In this document: positions 19,452 to 28,567 of the stretch, piece by piece
How the letters are laid out: each line of letters starts with the position of its first letter
Numbering within the stretch: position 1 is the first letter of the stretch
Assembly (NCBI GenBank): GCA_903934295.1
Contig: CAIZNI010000066.1
Coordinates: forward strand, 62,001 to 126,000
DNA length: 64,000 bases
Source: an uncultured beta proteobacterium
Lineage (GTDB): Bacteria; Pseudomonadota; Gammaproteobacteria; Burkholderiales; Burkholderiaceae_E
Direction: 5' to 3'
The notes under the pieces: model-generated
What the model was told of the DNA's origin: nothing
Database searches by the model: none
Seen by the model: the letters and a program-made list of their open reading frames with translations, nothing else
Translations under genes and position numbers: made by a program

Positions 19452-20689
19452 GTCGCGTTCGTCCTTGTCGGTGTGGCGTGTCCGGCGGTGCCGGGTGTCT
19501 TGCGTGCGCCATGGTAGCCGACTGCGCGCTGTCGTTCGATGGCGTTCGCGATGTCGGCCAGGCTGCGCAGGTCGTGGACCGGGATCATCATCGAGACATG
19601 GGGCAGCAGTGCGCGGATGCCGGACGCCTTCGGTTCGAATCCGGCATAGCGCAGCAGCGGATTGAGCCAGATGATCTCGCGTGCCCAGCGGGCCAGCGTG
19701 GCGGCTGCCGGTCCGAGCGCGCCGGCCTCGTTTCGGTCAAGGCCATCGGTGACCAGCATCAGCGAGGCATTGCGGGTCAGGACCTGGCGTGCCCATTGCC
19801 GGTTGAACTGGGCCAGGCTGGCGGCGATCAGGGTCCCGCCTTGCCAGTCCCGGGCCGCCTGGCCTGCCAGCGCCAGTGCCTGATCCGGGTCGCGGTGCCG
19901 CAGGCAGCGCGAGATGTCGGTGAGGCGCGTCCCGAACACGAAGGTTCGGGTATCGCGATGGCGCCGTGACAGCCCGTGGGCGAAATGCAGGAAGGCGCGC
20001 GAATACCGCTCCATCGATCCCGAAATGTCGATCAGCATCACCAGGGGCGGGCGGCGCTGCTGGCGCTGCCCGAAGGCAAGCCTGGGCGCGTCGGGCTGGC
20101 GCGCCATCGTGCGCAGCGAGCCGCGCAGATCGACATGGCCCCGCGCGGCCGGCGAACGCCGGCGGCTGATCAGCGGGCGCAGCGGCAGTTCGATGCGCTC
20201 GGCCAGGCGCCGGGCCTGGGTGAACTCGGCCGCGCTCATCGACTCGAAATCGGTCACCCGCAGGCGTTCCTGTGCTGAATGGGTGCCGGTCGCCGCGTCA
20301 GGCGGTCCCTCCCGATCGTTGTCCGGTGCCGGGGGCGGCGAAGCGTTCCCGCGCGTGGCCTGCAGGGCATCGCTGACCCGTCGGGGCGGCCTCTCATCGC
20401 CGGGCTTGGCATCGAATTCCCCCGTCTGCGGCAAGCTGAGCAGCATCAGACGTTCGAGCAGATTTGGATCGCGCCAGAAGGCGTCGAAGGCGGCGTCGAA
20501 GACGGCCTGCTGGTCGTGCGACTCGAGCATCACCGATGACAGCGCCGCCCGCACGTCATCGCGTCGCGCCAGGCCCACCGCCTCGACGGCGCGAACCGCA
20601 AACAGCGCCCGATCGGTGCCCACCGGCAGGCCGGCCGCGCGCAGCACCCGCGCGAAGTGCAGGATGTTTTCGGCCAGGTGATGGGCCAT
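19448..20689 (-). CDS. coxE: CoxE-like VWA-domain protein (413 aa)
   Basis: The C-terminal half is a von Willebrand factor A domain with the MIDAS motif DISGSM at 221-226. The N-terminal half is helical with a polar low-complexity stretch at about 90-140. CoxE acts with the MoxR-type AAA ATPase CoxD in maturing the metal centre of molybdenum hydroxylases, where the pair is thought to remodel the apo-enzyme. The gene follows coxD by 15 bp and overlaps coxG, forming one translational unit. Confidence 0.9.
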   Translation of the reverse strand: MAHHLAENILHFARVLRAAGLPVGTDRALFAVRAVEAVGLARRDDVRAALSSVMLESHDQQAVFDAAFDAFWRDPNLLERLMLLSLPQTGEFDAKPGDERPPRRVSDALQATRGNASPPPAPDNDREGPPDAATGTHSAQERLRVTDFESMSAAEFTQARRLAERIELPLRPLISRRRSPAARGHVDLRGSLRTMARQPDAPRLAFGQRQQRRPPLVMLIDISGSMERYSRAFLHFAHGLSRRHRDTRTFVFGTRLTDISRCLRHRDPDQALALAGQAARDWQGGTLIAASLAQFNRQWARQVLTRNASLMLVTDGLDRNEAGALGPAAATLARWAREIIWLNPLLRYAGFEPKASGIRALLPHVSMMIPVHDLRSLADIANAIERQRAVGYHGARKTPGTAGHATPTRTNAT

Positions 20690-20704
20690 GAAACCGGCGA
20701 TCGA

Positions 20705-21610
<906 letters not shown>

Positions 21611-21724
21611 GGAGCGACTCGCTTCAAAGGAGGAGCCGGGCGCAGCCCGATCGATCCGGGCCCGGTTGCCGCCCGGATCGATGCCGTGCATCGGAACGAT
21701 CGGCGCGCACACCGGCCCCGGCGT

Positions 21725-21755
21725 GCGCGCGCCCCCCGGGACGGGGGGTGCGCGC
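21725..21755 (-). other. Strong GC hairpin between coxM and coxD
   Basis: A 13-bp stem (21725-21737 with 21743-21755) has one G-U pair and a five-base loop. No T tract follows on the minus strand, so it is not a classical terminator. It could attenuate, process or stabilise the mRNA between the structural and maturation genes. The surrounding 153 bp hold no gene. Confidence 0.6.
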
Positions 21756-21763
21756 CGGCGGGG

Positions 21764-22561
21764 TCAGCGCGCCTGTGCGGCCGTCACCGCGCGCGCGGTC
21801 ATCACCACGATCATCGCGGCCCGGTATTGCGCCGAGCAATGGATGTCGGCATTCAGATCGTCGGCCGGCAGGGTGACCGACGAGGCGGCTGCGGCCGAGA
21901 AGTCGGCGCTCAGCGCCTGCTCGAGTTCGGGCACCCGGAAGACGGCCGAACGGGCGCCGGTGACCGCGACCCGCACGCCGGCAGCGGTCTGGCTGACCAT
22001 CACTCCGACCATCGCGAAGCGCGATGCCGGCTGCTTGTACTTCGCGTAGGCGGCTTTCAGCGGGATCGGGAAGGTCACCGAGACGATGAGTTCGCCGGCG
22101 CGCAGCACGGTCTCGTAGAGCCCGGTGAAGAAGTCGTCGGCGGCGATCTCGCGCTGAGTGGTCTTGACGCGGGCGCCCAGCGCGACGAGCGCTGCCGGGT
22201 AACAGGCTGCCGGGTCGGCGGTGGCCAGCGAGCCGCCCAGCGTACCCAGGTTGCGCACCATCGCGTCACCGATACCGGCGGCCAGTTCCGCCAGGCCCGG
22301 GATGGCCTGGCGCACCGTGGCCGATGCGGCCACTTCGGCGTGGCGCACCATCGCGCCGATGGTCACTTCGGTGGCCGATGCGCTGATGCCGCGCAGGGCG
22401 GTCACGCCGGCCAGGTCGACCAGACGTTCGGCGCTGGACAGGCGCAGTTTCATGGCCTGCACCAGGCTCTGGCCGCCGGCCAGGAAGCGGGCTTCGGCCC
22501 CCTGGGCCGCCAGGGTGGCCGCCTCGATCGTGTCCGGTCGCTGGTATTCGAATGCGTACAT
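21764..22561 (-). CDS. coxM: CoxM-like FAD-binding medium subunit of a molybdenum hydroxylase (265 aa)
   Basis: The two FAD pyrophosphate-binding motifs of the family are present: AGGQSLV at residues 28-34 and TLGGSLA at 107-113. The length fits the roughly 280-residue medium subunits of CO dehydrogenase and related xanthine dehydrogenase-type enzymes. It passes electrons from the 2Fe-2S clusters to FAD. It follows coxS by 11 bp. No gene for the molybdopterin-binding large subunit follows, so this subunit has no catalytic partner in the window. Confidence 0.92.
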   Translation of the reverse strand: MYAFEYQRPDTIEAATLAAQGAEARFLAGGQSLVQAMKLRLSSAERLVDLAGVTALRGISASATEVTIGAMVRHAEVAASATVRQAIPGLAELAAGIGDAMVRNLGTLGGSLATADPAACYPAALVALGARVKTTQREIAADDFFTGLYETVLRAGELIVSVTFPIPLKAAYAKYKQPASRFAMVGVMVSQTAAGVRVAVTGARSAVFRVPELEQALSADFSAAAASSVTLPADDLNADIHCSAQYRAAMIVVMTARAVTAAQAR

Positions 22562-22572
22562 GTTTGTCCTCG

Positions 22573-23034
22573 TCAGCCTGCCGCGACCACTGACTCGATC
22601 GCGCGCACGATGTTGTGGTAACCGGTGCAGCGGCACAGGTTGCCTTCCAGCCCGTCGCGGATCTCGTGCTCGTTCGCCTTGGGGTTGTCCTTGAGCAGCG
22701 CCACTGCCGACATCACCATGCCGGGCGTGCAGAACCCGCACTGCAAGGCGTGGCACTCCCGGAAGGCCTGCTGCATCGGGTGGCTGCCGTCGGTCGACAG
22801 GCCCTCGATGGTGGTGACCTCGCCCCCTTCGGCCTGAACGGCCAGGATCGAACAGGCCTTTACCGCACGCCCGTTCAGGTGAATGGTGCAGGCGCCGCAC
22901 TGCGCGGTATCGCAGCCGACATGGGTGCCGGTCAGCTCGAGGTTTTCCCGGATGAAGTGCACCAGCAGGGTTCGAGGGTCGATGCTCTTCGAAACGCGCC
23001 TGCCGTTGACCGTCAGGCTGACGGTTTGATCCAT
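22573..23034 (-). CDS. coxS: CoxS-like 2Fe-2S small subunit of a molybdenum hydroxylase (153 aa)
   Basis: Eight cysteines for two clusters are all present: C41, C46, C49 and C61 in the plant-ferredoxin-type domain ([15 protein letters not shown]) and C99, C102, C134 and C136 in the helical domain (CGFCTPGM, then CRCTGYHN). The start ATG follows AGGAG, which rules out the 11-residue extension. It is first in the minus-strand cox-like operon. It should transfer electrons between the molybdenum site and FAD in the complete enzyme. Confidence 0.94.
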   Translation of the reverse strand: MDQTVSLTVNGRRVSKSIDPRTLLVHFIRENLELTGTHVGCDTAQCGACTIHLNGRAVKACSILAVQAEGGEVTTIEGLSTDGSHPMQQAFRECHALQCGFCTPGMVMSAVALLKDNPKANEHEIRDGLEGNLCRCTGYHNIVRAIESVVAAG

Positions 23035-23408
23035 GTGGTAGCTCCTGTGTCGATCCGTGATGGGCAATGGAGTATCGGTGCGGACCGGCGGGCCTGAGCC
23101 GCCGGTGCCCTGATGTCGTGATTATGCGGGTTCGCCGCGATCCGCGCCCCACGACCGCCCCGGTTGTGTGCCAAGGATCGATGCTGCGCTGCGGCATTCG
23201 TCTGTTTTCGACATCTTTGTGCGAACGGATTCCCCGGCACGCCGCGGCGCGGTTGATCGCGTTGCGGCGCCGCGATGCTCACGGACCCGATCCCGGCGCG
23301 TCGCATTCCATGCCTGGCGAGGCGGCCGATGAAGGCGGTCAAGCTGGCCTCAGGCTAAAATCGGTCCCCCGTCGCCTCCGTGACCGCATTGCCCCGCAGA
23401 CTGACATC
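23035..23408. other. 374-bp divergent intergenic region (coxS / dcd)
   Basis: This stretch separates the minus-strand cox-like operon from dcd and must carry both promoters. A TAAAAT at 23356-23361 is a possible -10 for dcd, 48 bases before its ATG, but no matching -35 is evident. I see no ORF with family resemblance, no tRNA and no strong palindrome. Confidence 0.45.
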
Positions 23409-23972
23409 ATGACCATCAAGTCCGACAAGTGGATCCGCCGAATGGCCCCCCAGGGCATGATCGAGCCCTTCGAGCCCGGGCAGGTACGCGAGATCAACGG
23501 TCGGCGGATCGTCTCGTACGGAACCTCGAGCTACGGCTACGACGTCCGCTGCGCCGATGAGTTCAAGATCTTCACCAACATCAACAGCACCATCGTCGAC
23601 CCCAAGGATTTCGATGAGAAGTCGTTCGTCGACTTCAAGGGCGATGTCTGCATCATCCCGCCCAATTCCTTCGCGCTGGCGCGCACCGTCGAGTTCTTCC
23701 GCATCCCGCGCAGTGTGCTCACCATCTGCCTGGGCAAGTCCACCTACGCGCGCTGCGGCATCATCGTCAATGTGACGCCGCTGGAGCCGGAATGGGAGGG
23801 CCATGTGACCCTCGAGTTCAGCAACACCACGCCGCTGCCGGCGCGCATCTATGCCGGCGAAGGCTGCGCGCAGGTGCTTTTTCTGGAGTCCGACGAGGTC
23901 TGCGAGACCTCGTACAAGGACCGCGGGGGCAAGTATCAGGGCCAGCTCGGCGTTACCTTGCCGCGCACCTGA
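23409..23972 (+). CDS. dcd: dCTP deaminase Dcd (187 aa)
   Basis: The protein [20 protein letters not shown] continues with [13 protein letters not shown], the nucleotide-binding SKSTYARCG-type loop (here [25 protein letters not shown] with its catalytic glutamate) and the C-terminal [12 protein letters not shown]. The length matches Dcd. It converts dCTP to dUTP, feeding dTMP synthesis together with the thyA gene further along the window. The preceding in-frame sequence from 23067 is not part of the protein. Confidence 0.96.
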   Translation: MTIKSDKWIRRMAPQGMIEPFEPGQVREINGRRIVSYGTSSYGYDVRCADEFKIFTNINSTIVDPKDFDEKSFVDFKGDVCIIPPNSFALARTVEFFRIPRSVLTICLGKSTYARCGIIVNVTPLEPEWEGHVTLEFSNTTPLPARIYAGEGCAQVLFLESDEVCETSYKDRGGKYQGQLGVTLPRT

Positions 23973-24005
23973 CGATCCTGTCGACCCGTCTGGCGCTGGT
24001 GCCGG

Positions 24006-24034
24006 TTGGCGCTCTGGCGTTTATTGCCTATAAT
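24006..24034 (+). promoter_or_regulatory. Sigma-70 promoter of rpsO
   Basis: TTGGCG (24006-24011) and a perfect TATAAT (24029-24034) are spaced 17 bp apart. Transcription should start near 24041, leaving a leader of about 92 bases before rpsO, long enough for the S15 autoregulatory structure known in other bacteria. Confidence 0.75.
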
Positions 24035-24132
24035 CCAAAGGCTTTGCCCATTGTTGGCAGGGCAACCAGCCGATTTCGGCTCAACAGCACGGCCCGCGTT
24101 CCCTGCGGTGCCGCAAGTCGCAAAGGGAAACC

Positions 24133-24402
24133 ATGACTGTCGCAACTCTCGACAAGGCGAAGATCGTCGCCGACTTCCAGCGTTCCAAGAACGACACCGG
24201 CTCCTCCGAGGTCCAGGTCGCTCTGCTGACCGCCCGGATCAACGACCTCACCGGCCACTTCAAGGCCCACACCAAAGACCACCATTCGCGTCGCGGCCTG
24301 CTCAAGATGGTCAGCCGTCGCCGCAAACTGCTGGACTACCTCAAGTCAACCAATCAGGCCAGCTACAAGGCGCTGATCGAGAAACTCGGGCTGCGCGGCT
24401 GA
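24133..24402 (+). CDS. rpsO: 30S ribosomal protein S15 (89 aa)
   Basis: The sequence carries the full S15 signature (residues 9-89), including [34 protein letters not shown]-type sequence, and [10 protein letters not shown] near the C-terminus. It binds the central domain of 16S rRNA early in 30S assembly. AAAGGGAAACC precedes the ATG. It is followed by a strong terminator and then pnp, the conserved order. Confidence 0.98.
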   Translation: MTVATLDKAKIVADFQRSKNDTGSSEVQVALLTARINDLTGHFKAHTKDHHSRRGLLKMVSRRRKLLDYLKSTNQASYKALIEKLGLRG

Positions 24403-24448
24403 ACCAGGCCGTTCACCGTTGCAACGGGTCGATTGAAAGCATTCCGAA

Positions 24449-24479
24449 GCCCGCAAGTGATTCGCTTGCGGGCTTTTTT
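24449..24479 (+). terminator. Intrinsic terminator after rpsO
   Basis: A nine-base-pair stem (GCCCGCAAG with CTTGCGGGC) with a seven-base loop is followed by six T. It lies 46 bases after rpsO and before pnp, so pnp is expressed by read-through or its own promoter. Confidence 0.9.
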
Positions 24480-24551
24480 GCGTTTGAAAGATCAAAGGCG
24501 AACCGCGCCGCCGGCCAACCGCGCGGGTAATGTCTGAAAAGGAAAACAACA

Positions 24552-26672
24552 GTGTTTGATATCGCACGCAAGACCTTCAAATGGGGTCAGAACACCGTCA
24601 CCCTGGAAACCGGCGAAGTGGCTCGCCAGGCGTCCGGCGCGGTCCTGGTCACCATGGACGACACCGTCGTGCTGGCCACCGTGGTGGGCGCCAAGAGCGC
24701 CAAGCCCGGCCAGGACTTCTTCCCCCTTACCGTCGACTACGTCGAAAAGTTCTATGCGGCCGGCCGCATCCCGGGCGGTTTCTTCAAGCGCGAAGGTCGC
24801 CCCACCGAGCGTGAAATCCTCATCTGCCGTCTGATCGACCGGCCGATCCGCCCGCTCTTCCCCGAGGGCTACTACAACGAGGTCCAGGTCATCATCCAGG
24901 TGATGTCCAGCAACCCGGAAGTCGACAGCGACATCCCCGCGATGATCGGTGCATCGGCCGCGCTGGCCGTGTCGGGCATCCCCTTCAGTGGCCCGATCGG
25001 CGCCGCGCGCGTGGGCTACATCAACGGCGAATACGTGCTCAATCCCAGCACCAGCCAGATGAGCTCGAGCCTGCTCGACCTGGTGGTCGCCGGCACCGAC
25101 GCCGCGGTGCTCATGGTGGAATCGGAAGCCCACCAGCTGGCCGAGGACGTGATGCTGGGTGCGGTGGTCTTCGGCCACGAGCAGATGCAGACCGCGATCG
25201 CCGCCATCGACGAACTGGTCGAACTCGGCGGCAAGCCCGAGTGGGACTGGGCGCCGCCGGCCCGCAACGAAGCGCTGATCGCCCGCATCAATGCGCTGGC
25301 CGAGGCCGACATGCGCGCGGCCTACGGTACCCGCAACAAGCAGGAGCGCACCGCGCTCGTGCGCGGCATCGAGAAGAGCACCGCTGCCAAGGTTGCCGAA
25401 GAGGCGAAGGCAGCCGGTCAGCCGGCGCCCGACTCCAATGAAGTCGGCAACATCCTGTTCGAAGTCCAGTCGCGCATCGTGCGTCACCAGATCCTGTCTG
25501 GCGAGGCCCGGATCGACGGCCGTGACACCCGGACGGTGCGCCCGATCGCGATCCGTTCGAGCGTGCTCCCGCGGGCGCACGGCTCGTCGCTGTTCACGCG
25601 CGGCGAGACCCAGGCGCTGGTGGCCGCGACCCTGGGCACCGCGCGCGACGAGCAGATCATCGACGCCATCACGGGCGAGTACCGTGAGCGCTTCATGTTC
25701 AACTACAACATGCCCCCCTTCGCCACCGGTGAAGCCGGTCGTTTCGGTTCGCCCAAGCGGCGCGAAGTGGGCCACGGCAACCTGGCCAAGCGCGCGCTGC
25801 GCCCGCTGCTGCCCAGCTCGGCCGAGTTCGGCTACTCGCTGCGTGTCGTCTCCGAGATCACCGAGTCCAACGGCTCCTCGTCGATGGCATCGGTCTGCGG
25901 CGGCTGTCTGGCGCTGATGGACGCGGGTGTGCCGATGAAGGCGCACGTGGCGGGTGTCGCGATGGGTCTGATCAAGGAAGGCGCGCGCTTCGCGGTGCTG
26001 ACCGACATCCTGGGCGATGAGGATCACCTGGGCGACATGGACTTCAAGGTGGCCGGTACCGAGCAGGGCATCACCGCACTGCAGATGGACATCAAGATCC
26101 AGGGCATCACCAAGGAGATCATGCAGGTGGCGATGGCGCAGGCCCGCGAAGGCCGCCTGCACATCCTCAACCACATGAAGAACGCCGTCGGCGGCGCTCG
26201 TGAAGAGCTCTCCGACTTCGCGCCGCGCATGTACAAGATGAAGATCAATCCCGAGCGCATCCGTGACGTGATCGGCAAGGGCGGCGCCACCATCCGCCAG
26301 ATCACCGAGCAGACGGGCACCACCATCGACATCCAGGACGACGGCACCATCACCATCGCCGCGGTTGATGTCGGCGCGGCCAAGAAGGCCCAGGGCATCA
26401 TCGAGGGCCTGACCGCCGAAGTTGAAATCGGCCGGATCTACGAAGGCACCGTGCTCAAGATCCTCGACTTCGGTGCGATCGTCCAGGTCCTGCCGGGTCG
26501 CGACGGCCTGCTGCATGTGTCGCAGATCGCCAATGAGCGGGTGAACCAGGTCTCCGATTACCTCAAGGAAGGCCAGCAGGTTCGTGTGAAGGCCATCGAG
26601 GCCGACGACAAGGGTCGTCTGCGTCTGTCGATGAAGGCTGCCGCCGCGGACGACGCCGTCAAGACCGACTGA
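24552..26672 (+). CDS. pnp: Polynucleotide phosphorylase (706 aa)
   Basis: The start is a GTG at 24552 after AAAGGAAAA; it gives [21 protein letters not shown]-type family opening. Two RNase PH domains (about 1-230 and 310-540, with [22 protein letters not shown] and [15 protein letters not shown]), a KH domain near 555-615 ([17 protein letters not shown]) and a C-terminal S1 domain ([21 protein letters not shown]) are complete. PNPase degrades RNA 3'-5' by phosphorolysis and is a degradosome component. Confidence 0.98.
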   Translation: MFDIARKTFKWGQNTVTLETGEVARQASGAVLVTMDDTVVLATVVGAKSAKPGQDFFPLTVDYVEKFYAAGRIPGGFFKREGRPTEREILICRLIDRPIRPLFPEGYYNEVQVIIQVMSSNPEVDSDIPAMIGASAALAVSGIPFSGPIGAARVGYINGEYVLNPSTSQMSSSLLDLVVAGTDAAVLMVESEAHQLAEDVMLGAVVFGHEQMQTAIAAIDELVELGGKPEWDWAPPARNEALIARINALAEADMRAAYGTRNKQERTALVRGIEKSTAAKVAEEAKAAGQPAPDSNEVGNILFEVQSRIVRHQILSGEARIDGRDTRTVRPIAIRSSVLPRAHGSSLFTRGETQALVAATLGTARDEQIIDAITGEYRERFMFNYNMPPFATGEAGRFGSPKRREVGHGNLAKRALRPLLPSSAEFGYSLRVVSEITESNGSSSMASVCGGCLALMDAGVPMKAHVAGVAMGLIKEGARFAVLTDILGDEDHLGDMDFKVAGTEQGITALQMDIKIQGITKEIMQVAMAQAREGRLHILNHMKNAVGGAREELSDFAPRMYKMKINPERIRDVIGKGGATIRQITEQTGTTIDIQDDGTITIAAVDVGAAKKAQGIIEGLTAEVEIGRIYEGTVLKILDFGAIVQVLPGRDGLLHVSQIANERVNQVSDYLKEGQQVRVKAIEADDKGRLRLSMKAAAADDAVKTD

Positions 26673-26705
26673 TCAACGCAATCCTCGACCCTTCACCGGG
26701 TCGCG

Positions 26706-26746
26706 AACCCCCAGACGGCCGTCGGTGCCGTCTGGGGGTTTTTTTT
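26706..26746 (+). terminator. Intrinsic terminator after pnp
   Basis: A perfect 14-bp stem (26706-26719 with 26727-26740) encloses a seven-base loop and is followed by further T residues to 26746. Because the stem begins with AA on the other strand it may also act for the convergent gene at 26791. Confidence 0.93.
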
Positions 26747-26790
26747 ATGGTGTCAGCGAGGCGGACGCCGCGTCAGCGGCGCGCCTGCCT

Positions 26791-28440
26791 TCAGTGGGTT
26801 GCCTGCCAATGGCCCGCGCTGGAGACGGTGACCTGGTTGTCCAGCGCCAGCTTCTCCAGGTGCGCCAGCAGCGAGCGCTTGGCGACCGGGTGCATGATCG
26901 CATCGACATCGTCGTAGACGGCCCGAACCAGCTCGTCGATCGTGCCGCCGCCGGTGCGCTTCACCGACGAGAGCACTTTGGCCTCGCGCTTGAGCCGGTG
27001 AGCGATGAGCTGGCGGATCGACTCATGGGCAAAGCCCAGCACCCAGCCGTGCGCCGGCAGGATGTACTCGATGGGCTCCTGCAGCAGGCCTTGCAGCGCC
27101 TGCAGGTAGTCGCGCATGTTGCCGTCCGGCGGGTCGATGACCACGGTCGAGCCGTTGTTGATGTGATCGCCGGAGATCAGCAGGGCGTCTTCCTCCAGCA
27201 GGAAGCACAGGTGGTTGGACGCATGCCCGGGCGTGTGGATCACTTTCAGGGTCGAACCCGCAACGCCGATCCGCTCGCCATGGGCAAGGGTCCGGTCGGG
27301 GGTGAACTGCCACTCGCTGCGGAAGTTCGGGCCTGACGGCGCCCCGAAGATCGGCGCGCCGGTCAGCGCCTTCAGTTCAACCGAGCCGGGCGAGTGGTCC
27401 GGATGCGCATGGGTGCAAAGAATCGCCTTCAGGCGGTTCCCCACGATCGCTGCGATGCGCTGCACATGGATCGACAGATCGGGCCCGGGATCGATCACCA
27501 GGTAGCCCGCCTCGGGCTCGCCGATGATGTAGGTGTTGGTCCCCGGTCCGGTCATGCGGCCCGGATTCGGCGCGGTCAGCCGCATCACGTTGCGCAGCAG
27601 CGCGACCGGCTTCTCGTGCTGCCAGTCGAGCGAGTGCAGCAGGCGGCCGTCGGGCACGATCAGTTCGAGTTCGCCATACGGCGGCTCATGCTCGGAGAAA
27701 CGCTCGATCTGGTCGCGCAGCATCGCGCCCCGGGGCGAGGAGGTCCACAGGGGTTTCTCGGAGACACACTGATCAAGCACCGACTGGACATCAGCGAACT
27801 GAGCCAGGCGCCGCAGCGTGCGGATCGTCGGGAAGATCATCGAGAAGCTGCCCTGCTCATGGCGCTGCAAGGCATCCCGGGGCGAGATCCAGACCGGTTC
27901 GAAGGTTTCGCCTTCATCGGCCACCGGCTCCTGATCGGCCGGCATCCGGGCGACGAAAAAGCGGGCGTCGAAGCGCTTGGGCAGGTCCCGGTCGGTGATC
28001 CAGTGGCACAGCCAATACACATCCTCCACCGCGAGGTTCATGCCGTGGTGGCCGATCTGCTCGAGGAAGTCGGCATCGCGCTCGCGCGACATCCGGTCCA
28101 GGTGGGCTTGCCCGGCGGACGAGCCATCGGGCAGGCGGGCCAGCAGGACGCCCAGTTCCTCGAAGGCTTCGCGGATCGCGGCGACGGTGAACGCCTGCTG
28201 CTCATGCGATTGGGTCTCGCGGGACCGGGACAGCGAGCGGGCGGTGTCGCCGCGGTCGTCGGCATCCACTGCGCCGCCCGGAAACACGAAGACGCCGGGC
28301 GCGAAGCTCGCCTGCATCGAGCGCCGGGTCATCAACACTTCGATGCCGTCACTGGTGTCGCGCAGCAGCAGGATGGTCGCCGCGGGGCGGGGCTCGACGG
28401 GCGGGCGGTAGTCGTGGACTCGGTATTCATGGCGGGGCAT
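26791..28440 (-). CDS. Nudix hydrolase-metallo-beta-lactamase fusion protein (549 aa)
   Basis: The start at 28440 follows GGAGA and gives MPRHEYRVHDYRPPVEPRPA. The N-terminal part (about 15-230) is a Nudix domain with REAFEELGV at 90-98 after FPGGAVDADD. The C-terminal part (about 270-549) is a metallo-beta-lactamase fold: THAHPDH at 343-349, H406 in HTPGHASNH, GDH at 424-426 and LPAHG near 461-465. It ends in a helical region resembling the LACTB2 winged helix. The Nudix half may hydrolyse CoA or nucleotide derivatives; LACTB2 relatives act on RNA. The actual substrate is unknown. It lies downstream of the fadB-type gene by 127 bp on the same strand. Confidence 0.88.
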   Translation of the reverse strand: MPRHEYRVHDYRPPVEPRPAATILLLRDTSDGIEVLMTRRSMQASFAPGVFVFPGGAVDADDRGDTARSLSRSRETQSHEQQAFTVAAIREAFEELGVLLARLPDGSSAGQAHLDRMSRERDADFLEQIGHHGMNLAVEDVYWLCHWITDRDLPKRFDARFFVARMPADQEPVADEGETFEPVWISPRDALQRHEQGSFSMIFPTIRTLRRLAQFADVQSVLDQCVSEKPLWTSSPRGAMLRDQIERFSEHEPPYGELELIVPDGRLLHSLDWQHEKPVALLRNVMRLTAPNPGRMTGPGTNTYIIGEPEAGYLVIDPGPDLSIHVQRIAAIVGNRLKAILCTHAHPDHSPGSVELKALTGAPIFGAPSGPNFRSEWQFTPDRTLAHGERIGVAGSTLKVIHTPGHASNHLCFLLEEDALLISGDHINNGSTVVIDPPDGNMRDYLQALQGLLQEPIEYILPAHGWVLGFAHESIRQLIAHRLKREAKVLSSVKRTGGGTIDELVRAVYDDVDAIMHPVAKRSLLAHLEKLALDNQVTVSSAGHWQATH

Positions 28441-28567
28441 CTGTGGTCTCCAGTGGTCCGGGCGCCCGGTGAGCGGGCAGCACGCGAATGGGAATGAAGT
28501 GGGTCGGCGCTCAGAAGGGGGCAGGGCCTGCGGCAGCGAAAGCGCCGCAGACCCGGCTGCCCGCGGA

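Noticed and set aside
21611-21763. Remnant of a coxL gene between coxM and coxD
   Set aside because: Only 153 bp are available, and no frame shows molybdopterin-domain motifs.
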